NCBI RefSeq assembly: GCF_024639685.1
Contig: NZ_JAHEHX010000004.1
Location: forward strand, 1-64,000
DNA length: 64,000 nucleotides
Direction: 5' to 3'
Origin: Polaribacter sp.
GTDB taxonomy: Bacteria; Bacteroidota; Bacteroidia; Flavobacteriales; Flavobacteriaceae
Positions 58,018-64,000 of this stretch are shown here, one piece after another. Every line of letters begins with the position of its first letter. Position 1 is the first letter of the stretch. The notes beneath the pieces are model-generated. The model saw only the letters and a list, made by a program, of their open reading frames with translations, did not search any database and was not told the DNA's origin. The position numbers and the translations under genes were made by a program.

Positions 58018-61000
58018 ATGAAAAAAATAATTTTTCTTTTTGCGATAATTCTAAACTACACAAGTTTTTCTCAAGGAACAAGATTATTAAGACAACCAAC
58101 ATTATCTAAAAATCAAGTAGTATTTGTACATGCTGCAGATTTGTGGAAAGCACCAATAAATGGCGGAAATGCCATAAGACTTACAAGTGATGATGGTTAT
58201 GAGTCTAGTCCAAAATTTTCTAAAGATGGGCAATGGATTGCTTTTACAGCTCAATATGATGGAAATATTGATGTTTATATAGTTTCAATTAATGGCGGTG
58301 AACCTAAAAGACTAACTTATCACTCAGCTTCAGACATTGTACAAGGTTGGACACCTGATGGTAAAATATTATTCAGATCTAACAGAGAAGGCAGACCCAC
58401 ACAAACCAATAAATTCTTTACCATTTCAACAAAAGGCGGATTGCCAGAAGCTTTTGATATTCCAAGAGCAGCCTTTGGAGAAATTTCTGAAGACAATACA
58501 TATATTGCCTATACACCTATTACAAGTTGGGATGCTGAATGGAGAAATTATAGAGGAGGACAAGCAATGCCTATTTGGATTGTAAATCTTAAAACCAAAG
58601 AATTGATAAAAACACCACAATTAGATGGTGAACGTCATGTAAATCCTGTTTGGCATAAAGGTAATGTATATTACATTTCAGAAAGAGATTATACAGCCAA
58701 CATTTGGTCTTACAATATTAAAACAAAGCAAGAAACACAAGTTACCTTTCATAAAAAGTTTGATGTTAAAAATATTGATGCCAATCAAAATGGAATAGTG
58801 TATGAGCAAGGAGGTTTTTTGCATTTATTAAATCCTGAAACTAAACAAAGTAATCAAATTGTTATTAATGTAAAAGGAGATTTAAACTACTCTAGAACAA
58901 GATGGATGAATGTTTCTGGCAGAAACTTAACCAACCCAAATGTATCTCCTAAAGGGAAAAGAGCTATTTTTGAACATCGAGGAGAAATTTTTACAATACC
59001 TAAAGAAAATGGTACTTGGAGGAATTTAACCAATTCGTCAGCAGTTGCAGATCGTTCTCCTATTTGGTCTCCAAAAGGAGATAGAGTTGCTTGGTTTTCT
59101 GACAAAAATGGAGAATATGAATTGGTTTTAGCTGATCAAACTGGAGCTAATCAAGAATATATAAAACTCCCAAATCCAACTTTTTATTTTCAACCTGATT
59201 GGTCTCCAAATGGAAAATATATCGCTTACACAGATACCAATTTTGTAATTTGGATTATTAATTTAGAAACTAAAAAAATTGTAAAAGCAGATGCTGATGG
59301 TTTTGCACATCCAGATCGAAGTATGAATCCTAAATTTTCTCCTGACAGTGATTGGATTGTCTATGCAAAACAAAATGATAATAGTTTTAAATCTGTTTAT
59401 GCATATCAATTAAGTACTAAAAAAATTGTGCAAATAACAGATAAAATTGCAGATGCAATTTCTCCTGTTTGGGATGCTTCAGGTAAATACATATATACTT
59501 TAGCAAGTACAGATTATGGCTTACAAACAGGTTGGTTAGACATGTCTTCTTACGACCCTAGTGTAACTAGAACTTTATATGCAATTGTACTAAATTCAAA
59601 GGATAAAGCTCCTAATCTTCCAAAAACAGATGAAGAAGAAAACCCAAAATCAAAATCTAATGATTCAAAAAAGAAAGAAGATAAAAAAGAGAGTAGTAAA
59701 AAAACAATCATAGATGAAAATGGCATTTTTGATAGAGCTGTGGCTTTAGATTTACCTATCAGCAATTACGTTGGTTTATTAAAAGGACCAAAAAACAAAG
59801 TTTTTATTGCTGAATCAAAACCCAACAGTAGAGGTTTAACTTTATATAGTTTTGATGTTGCAAAAGAAAAATCAACTGTGTTTGCAACAGGAGTTTCTTC
59901 TATGACTGCCTCTAGTGATGCAAGTTCAATTTTATTATCTAAAGATAATAGCTGGAGCTTAAATAAAGCTGCTGCTGCAAAAGCAGGCAAAGAAAGCTTA
60001 AAAACTAACTTAAAAATTAAAGTAGATCCTAAAGCAGAGGCTCATCAAATCTTTAAAGAAGGGTGGCGCTTTATGAGAGATTTTCTTTATGTAGATAATG
60101 TGCATGGTGCTCCTTGGAATGCTATTTATAACTGGTATTCTCCATGGATAAATGATGTTAGACACAGAACCGATTTAAATTATGTGATAGACATAATGAG
60201 TGGTGAAGTTGCTATTGGGCATTCTTATGTTTCTGGTGGAGATTTACCAAATGTAAATAGAGTTGCTGTAGGGTTATTAGGTGCAGATTTAGAAAAATAC
60301 AAAGGTTACTATAGATTCAAGAAAATTTATAAAGGCGAACGTTGGAATCCGAATATTTTTGCTCCATTAGGTTTACCTGGAATCAATGTAAACAAAGGTG
60401 ATTATTTAGTAGCTATAAATGGTGTAGATTTAACTTCAGAAATGAATCCATATCAATTATTAGAACAAACAGCTGGTAGAGAAATTTATATTAAAGTTAA
60501 CAATAAACCCTCTCAAAAAGATGCTAAATCAATTTTAATAACACCAACAGCAAGCGAAAGAGGTTTAAGAAATATAGATTGGGTAGAAAGTAATCGTAGA
60601 AAAGTTGATGAATTATCAAATGGAAAATTAGCTTACGTTTATGTTCCAAATACAAGCAACCCAGGTTTTACATCTTTTAATAGATACTACTTTTCTCAAC
60701 AAGATAAAAAAGGTGTTGTAATTGATGAAAGAAATAATGGAGGTGGTTCTGCAGCCGATTATATGATAGACATAATGTCTAGAGAAGTTGTTGGTTATTT
60801 TAACAGTAAATCAGAAAGCAGAAAACCTTGGACAACACCAATGGCTGGAATTTGGGGGCCAAAAGTGATGATAATTAACGAAAGAGCTGGTTCTGGAGGG
60901 GATTTGTTACCCTATATGTTTAAAGTAAAAAACTTAGGAACCCTAGTTGGAACTAGAACTTGGGGTGGTTTAGTTGGTACTTGGGACACTCCAAGATTTA

Positions 61001-61260
61001 TAGATGGAGGAAGAATGGTTGCACCAAGAGGTGGTTTTTACGATGTTGATGGCAATTGGGCTGTTGAAGCAGAAGGTGTAGCTCCAGATATTGAAGTACA
61101 TCAAACCCCAAAAGTAGTTTTATCTGGTAAAGATCCTCAATTAGAAAGAGCGGTTGCAGAAGCTTTACGTTTATTAAAAGGAAATGAATTTATTTTAAAA
61201 CCAGAGCCAAAAGCACCAATTCGTTCTAAAAGACCTAAAGGATATCAAAAAGACAATTAA
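58018..61260 (+). CDS. Tricorn-like S41 family protease with PD40 propeller
   Basis: A 1080-residue exported protein, close to archaeal tricorn in length. The signal peptide is MKKIIFLFAIILNYTSFSQ. WD40-like PD40 repeats fill about residues 30-500 (SPKFSKDGQWIAFTAQYDG, SPIWSPKGDRVAWFSDKNG, QPDWSPNGKYIAYTD). A Lys/Glu/Ser-rich linker (about 540-565) precedes the second part. A C1-type domain then a PDZ domain (GLPGINVNKGDYLVAINGVDL, about 785-805) and the S41 core follow: VVIDERNNGGGSAADYMID and NERAGSGGDLLPYMFK with the catalytic Ser (about 962). It likely trims peptides in the periplasm. Its own terminator follows. Confidence 0.92.
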   Translation: MKKIIFLFAIILNYTSFSQGTRLLRQPTLSKNQVVFVHAADLWKAPINGGNAIRLTSDDGYESSPKFSKDGQWIAFTAQYDGNIDVYIVSINGGEPKRLTYHSASDIVQGWTPDGKILFRSNREGRPTQTNKFFTISTKGGLPEAFDIPRAAFGEISEDNTYIAYTPITSWDAEWRNYRGGQAMPIWIVNLKTKELIKTPQLDGERHVNPVWHKGNVYYISERDYTANIWSYNIKTKQETQVTFHKKFDVKNIDANQNGIVYEQGGFLHLLNPETKQSNQIVINVKGDLNYSRTRWMNVSGRNLTNPNVSPKGKRAIFEHRGEIFTIPKENGTWRNLTNSSAVADRSPIWSPKGDRVAWFSDKNGEYELVLADQTGANQEYIKLPNPTFYFQPDWSPNGKYIAYTDTNFVIWIINLETKKIVKADADGFAHPDRSMNPKFSPDSDWIVYAKQNDNSFKSVYAYQLSTKKIVQITDKIADAISPVWDASGKYIYTLASTDYGLQTGWLDMSSYDPSVTRTLYAIVLNSKDKAPNLPKTDEEENPKSKSNDSKKKEDKKESSKKTIIDENGIFDRAVALDLPISNYVGLLKGPKNKVFIAESKPNSRGLTLYSFDVAKEKSTVFATGVSSMTASSDASSILLSKDNSWSLNKAAAAKAGKESLKTNLKIKVDPKAEAHQIFKEGWRFMRDFLYVDNVHGAPWNAIYNWYSPWINDVRHRTDLNYVIDIMSGEVAIGHSYVSGGDLPNVNRVAVGLLGADLEKYKGYYRFKKIYKGERWNPNIFAPLGLPGINVNKGDYLVAINGVDLTSEMNPYQLLEQTAGREIYIKVNNKPSQKDAKSILITPTASERGLRNIDWVESNRRKVDELSNGKLAYVYVPNTSNPGFTSFNRYYFSQQDKKGVVIDERNNGGGSAADYMIDIMSREVVGYFNSKSESRKPWTTPMAGIWGPKVMIINERAGSGGDLLPYMFKVKNLGTLVGTRTWGGLVGTWDTPRFIDGGRMVAPRGGFYDVDGNWAVEAEGVAPDIEVHQTPKVVLSGKDPQLERAVAEALRLLKGNEFILKPEPKAPIRSKRPKGYQKDN

Positions 61261-61267
61261 TATGCTA

Positions 61268-61301
61268 AAAACAATTCCCACTTTTGTGGGAATTGTTTTT
61301 T
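61268..61301 (+). terminator. Terminator after the tricorn-like protease
   Basis: AACAATTCCCAC-TTTT-GTGGGAATTGTT perfect 12-base stem with A tract before it and T6 after. The track's TTG start of the next gene (61284) is in its loop. Confidence 0.9.
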
Positions 61302-61319
61302 AATGAAACTCATCTTTAC

Positions 61320-62213
61320 TTGAAAGTTATCGAAAGTCATATTGCATTAGAATTAGAAAAGCCAGTTCGTTTTCAAGAATATGGAGTGGGTATTTTCAAC
61401 ACAATACCTAACAAATCTGGAATTAAAAAAGCAATTAAAAAAGAACTCATTTTAATTGATGATGAACTTGCAACCACGTCTAAATATATTTCAGGAGGAG
61501 AAAAAATTGTGCTTTTAAAAGATAAAAAATCAGAAGAATTTAGCAGATTAAAATTAGATTTAGAAGTATTATATGAAGATGATTATTTAGCCATAGTCTA
61601 TAAGCCTTCAGGCATTTTAGTAAGTGGCAACAAGTTTGTAACTATTGCAAATGCACTAGCTCAAAATCTAAAAAAAAGCAATCAAACAGATGCAGTAAAA
61701 CCACAACCTGTGCATAGGTTAGATTACCCAACCTCTGGATTATTGTTAGTAGGAAAAACAAGCATTGCCATTCAAAAACTAAGTGTGTTGTTTCAAAAAA
61801 AAGAAATTCAAAAAACCTATTTTGCAATTACAATTAATGAAATGAAAAAAGAAGGTTTTATAGATAGTTATATAGATAACAAAGAATCATATTCTTCTTT
61901 TAAAGTTTTAGATTCTGTAAAATCAGAAAGATTTCATTTTTTGAATTTGGTAAAACTATCACCAAAAACTGGTAGAAAACATCAATTAAGAAAACATTTA
62001 TTATCGCTTAAAAATCCTATTTTGGGTGATAAAGAATATTACTTAACTGATAAAATTTTAAAAGGAAAAGGGTTGTATTTGCATGCTGCACATTTAGAAT
62101 TTAAACATCCATTTAGTTCAAAAAAAATTAATATTTATAAAGAATTACCTAAAAAATTCAAATCCATATTTCCAGATATTTTAATAAAAAACTACCTAAA
62201 TGTTACTAATTAG
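61320..62213 (+). CDS. RluA-family pseudouridine synthase
   Basis: A 297-residue protein. LEVLYEDDYLAIVYKPSGILVSGNKF (about residues 80-105) and the catalytic motif PVHRLDYPTSGLLLVGKT (about 133-150, Asp in HRLD) define RluA-type synthases that convert uridine to pseudouridine in rRNA or tRNA. GRKHQLRKHLLSLKNPILGDKEY and LYLHAAHLEF follow near the C-terminus. Residues 1-75 could be a degenerate S4-like part. The track start at 61284 lies inside a terminator loop. I chose TTG 61320, which gives MKVIESHIALELEKPVRF; the ATG at 61303 is out of frame. The target RNA position is unknown. Confidence 0.82.
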   Translation: MKVIESHIALELEKPVRFQEYGVGIFNTIPNKSGIKKAIKKELILIDDELATTSKYISGGEKIVLLKDKKSEEFSRLKLDLEVLYEDDYLAIVYKPSGILVSGNKFVTIANALAQNLKKSNQTDAVKPQPVHRLDYPTSGLLLVGKTSIAIQKLSVLFQKKEIQKTYFAITINEMKKEGFIDSYIDNKESYSSFKVLDSVKSERFHFLNLVKLSPKTGRKHQLRKHLLSLKNPILGDKEYYLTDKILKGKGLYLHAAHLEFKHPFSSKKINIYKELPKKFKSIFPDILIKNYLNVTN

Positions 62214-62335
62214 ACCTAATTGTGAACATTGTAATAAAAGCTTACCTAATACTTCTTCTGTGAATTGAATGAGTGTTGTTCTTTATTTCAAGTGTATTGC
62301 ATAAAAAAACACCTACATTTCTGTAACTGCTTAAT

Positions 62336-62563
62336 TTACTTTTTTTTAGAGTCTCGTTTGACTTTGTTCTTTGGATTTGTAGTATCTATTTTAGGAAATC
62401 TACCATAGTTGCCCATCCCATCCATATCCATTGTATCTGGTTGATTGTAATTTGGATAGTTATTTTCTCTTTGTTTTTTACTTGAGTAATAAATATTCCA
62501 TAGTGTAAAGTACATATACACCGAGAAAATTACTCCACCTACTATAAAAAATTCTAAATTCAT
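62336..62563 (-). CDS. Small membrane-anchored protein of unknown function (75 aa)
   Basis: An N-terminal transmembrane helix (about residues 5-27) is followed by an Asn/Pro/Asp/Lys-rich soluble tail (NNYPNYNQPDTMDMDGMGNYGRFPK) with a basic end. No family is recognised. The start overlaps the upstream 62-residue gene's stop by 4 bases, so the two are translationally coupled. There is no enzymatic motif. Confidence 0.6.
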   Translation of the reverse strand: MNLEFFIVGGVIFSVYMYFTLWNIYYSSKKQRENNYPNYNQPDTMDMDGMGNYGRFPKIDTTNPKNKVKRDSKKK

Positions 62564-62748
62564 CTTTTTATGTTATTTCTACGTTGTCTGATTGCTATCG
62601 CAAATAAGAGGATAGTTCCTGGCCAGTGAGCTGAATACTGCGCTTGTTCGGAGTTACCCATAACTCCCAGTCCAATGGAATATATCATACAAATGAATGC
62701 TAGTATGATGGGATACCATTTGTTTAAAAATTGTTTAAATTTTACCAT
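62560..62748 (-). CDS. Small two-helix membrane protein of unknown function (62 aa)
   Basis: It has a short basic head (MVKFKQFLNKWYP) and two hydrophobic helices (about 13-31 and 41-54) separated by MGNSEQAQYSAHWPG. The tail is RQRRNNIKR, fitting an inside-positive rule. No named family is recognised. It is upstream of and coupled to the 75-residue gene. The region 62749-62957 beyond it shows no ORF. Confidence 0.6.
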   Translation of the reverse strand: MVKFKQFLNKWYPIILAFICMIYSIGLGVMGNSEQAQYSAHWPGTILLFAIAIRQRRNNIKR

Positions 62749-62957
62749 AATCTTTATTTTAATTGTTTATTGTACTGAGTTGTAAATGTAAAGACCGTAT
62801 ACTAACAACAAATTTTGATTTATCATCACTAAATTCCATTGCTTTAGTTTTAAAAAATTTAGTAGGTTTAGTTAATACTGTCTTATACCAAATGTAATTT
62901 GTTTTAATGCTTTCATTAATAAACCATTTTTTTTAAATATAATGATTTTATATTTAA

Positions 62958-63221
62958 CCTACTTCAGAGGCTATGATTTGTTCTTTCGAATGCACATACT
63001 GCAAGACTTGTGCTATAGAAATTTTTAAAAATGTTTGCCCTAGTTGTTCAGGTAATTTCGTAAAACGTCCAATTCATGCATTGAATATGATAGAAAAATA
63101 CCCTGCATAAAAAAAAGAAATATACAAACCAAAGAATTTAGAAGATGTAAAAATAAATTCCAATAAATATAAAAATATAAAACCCACAGAAAGATACAGT
63201 CCATTTATTATTGAAAAATGA
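62958..63221 (+). pseudogene. Decayed DUF1272 zinc-binding protein
   Basis: In one frame: PTSEAMICSFECTYCKTCAIEIFKNVCPSCSG, then NFVKRPIHALNMIEKYPA, stop TAA (63109-63111), then KKEIYKPKNLEDVKINSNKYKN to TGA at 63219-63221. DUF1272 proteins have this exact order: a Cys-rich EAxICSFECTFC-C---VCPNCGG core, an RRPIRP part, PAS and a basic tail. The stop replaces the expected Ser codon (TCA to TAA). The N-terminal 15-20 residues with the first Cys pair are missing, since a TAA precedes at 62955. Internal ATG 62973 could only make a truncated 45-residue protein. Confidence 0.7.
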
Positions 63222-63262
63222 TTAAATCATTCCAAAACAATTCACTTGTGATTTTTAATTAA

Positions 63263-63270
63263 TAAATTTG
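63263..63270 (+). promoter_or_regulatory. Putative -7 element (TAAATTTG)
   Basis: Exact TAnnTTTG, 24 bases before the ATG of the last gene; predicts a leader of about 22 nt. Confidence 0.4.
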
Positions 63271-63294
63271 TCTTTTACACTATTTGATAATTCT

Positions 63295-64000
63295 ATGAAG
63301 AAGTTTTTTAAAATTTTAGCAGTTCTAATTATATTAATTGTTGGTTTTTTAGCCATTTATTACTTTGCCAATAATGAAGAATTGCCTGAAGGTAAAAAAG
63401 GTAAAGAAGCAGAAGCTCTGGCTATTAAAATGTACAATGCCATAAATCATGAAGCGTTTGAAAATACTGAAATTATAGAATGGAATTTTAGAAATGCTCA
63501 TTTTTACAAATGGTATAAACAAAAAAATAGTGTTGAAGTTTCTTGGGATGAAAATAAGGTGATTCTAAACACAAAAGACACCTCTAAATCTGAGGTGTAT
63601 GTAAATGATAATAAAACAAATAATCAGGAATTAATAGCTACAGCAGAAGCTTACTTTAACAACGATTCTTTTTGGTTAATTGCACCTTATAAAATATTCG
63701 ATCCTGGTACAGAAAGAAGTATTGTACAACATGAAGGTAAAGAAGCATTGATGATTACCTATACTTCTGGAGGTACTACACCTGGAGATTCTTACTTATG
63801 GATATTAGATGATAACTATATACCAACTTCTTATAAAATGTGGACATCTATAATTCCAATTGGTGGGGTTTCTGCCACTTGGTCTAATTACAAAACTACA
63901 GAAGCTGGAATTTTACTCCCAAAAAATCATACATTATCAATATTTGATTTAAGTATGGAGTTAGGCAACGTAAAGGCTTATAATAAAAAAGCCAATGCAT
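63295..64000 (+). CDS. Membrane-anchored or exported protein of unknown function (3' end outside window)
   Basis: The ATG at 63295 opens a frame that runs off the window without a stop, so it is missing from the ORF track. The 235 visible residues begin with a signal anchor (KKFFKILAVLIILIVGFLAIYYF, about 2-24), then a charged linker and a beta-rich domain with several Trp/Tyr residues (EWNFRNAHFYKWYKQKNSVEVSWD, TPGDSYLWILDDNYIPTSYKMW). The later part looks like the lipoprotein-carrier style of beta sheet, but no family can be claimed. A TAAATTTG element is just upstream. Conserved hypothetical protein. Confidence 0.65.
   Translation, partial: MKKFFKILAVLIILIVGFLAIYYFANNEELPEGKKGKEAEALAIKMYNAINHEAFENTEIIEWNFRNAHFYKWYKQKNSVEVSWDENKVILNTKDTSKSEVYVNDNKTNNQELIATAEAYFNNDSFWLIAPYKIFDPGTERSIVQHEGKEALMITYTSGGTTPGDSYLWILDDNYIPTSYKMWTSIIPIGGVSATWSNYKTTEAGILLPKNHTLSIFDLSMELGNVKAYNKKANA

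Noticed and set aside
61284-61319. Upstream 12-codon extension of the RluA-like ORF
   Set aside because: Begins in the loop of the preceding gene's terminator.

Overview
The window is about 31-33% GC by eye. It comes from a member of the Bacteroidota, most likely a marine Flavobacteriaceae close to Polaribacter or Tenacibaculum. The evidence is a type IX secretion (type B) C-terminal sorting domain, a TonB receptor paired with a DUF4249 lipoprotein, small families typical of flavobacteria (CAL67264-type and DUF6095 membrane proteins), TAnnTTTG promoter elements, few Shine-Dalgarno sites and several TTG starts. It looks like ordinary chromosome: no CRISPR array, IS element or prophage is visible. 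The genus is an inference from gene style, not from a marker gene.

Layout. 1-0.5 kb: an HTH-like gene end and a tRNA-Ser. 0.7-5.9 kb: aroC, a membrane acyltransferase, an alpha/beta hydrolase, a frameshifted Hpt-domain remnant and a COG2509 flavoprotein. 5.9-9.4 kb: a compact set of retropepsin-like protease, RimK and an AstE-like zinc hydrolase, followed by trmD and rplS, so a translation and ribosome-modification block. 9.43-10.0 kb: a gene-free interval with several consecutive hairpins, which I call as a candidate structured RNA. 10-16.8 kb: monomeric isocitrate dehydrogenase, the TonB receptor/DUF4249 pair, murQ and DUF6095. 16.9-23.9 kb (minus strand): ettA, small membrane and secreted proteins, an old yellow enzyme/dienoyl-CoA reductase-like flavoenzyme, two pirins and a MarR regulator. 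24.2-30.4 kb: a 1896-residue T9SS-exported protein, followed by the collapsed remnant of a second one.

30.5-35.9 kb (minus): rimP-nusA-infB and recR, with a strong promoter and a terminator-like hairpin in the rimP leader. 36-42.7 kb: a sodium:solute symporter, pdxH, sixA, ppx, lpxK (minus), a Nif3/YbgI protein and a coiled-coil protein that has lost its zinc-ribbon cysteines. 42.7-47.4 kb (minus): a DUF349 protein, aroE and two tandem DUF368 (undecaprenyl-phosphate translocase family) proteins. 47.6-53.8 kb: a lipoprotein, then a minus-strand operon of secreted PIG-L deacetylase, a 35-residue membrane protein missing from the ORF track, a sodium symporter and a Gfo/Idh dehydrogenase. 54-64 kb: dnaN, an ACP phosphodiesterase-like protein, a gamma-glutamyltranspeptidase split by a frameshift at A8G4, a VOC protein, a tricorn-like S41 protease, an RluA-type pseudouridine synthase, two small membrane proteins, a decayed DUF1272 gene and the start of a membrane-anchored protein.

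The most notable features are: (1) the structured intergenic RNA candidate upstream of icd, which shares an 11-mer with the rplS leader; (2) the retropepsin-RimK-AstE cluster, which may both write and remove glutamate tails on ribosomal protein S6; (3) four independently broken genes (Hpt, a T9SS paralogue, ggt, DUF1272); (4) the possible attenuator ahead of rimP-nusA-infB; and (5) two precise palindromes placed as operators.
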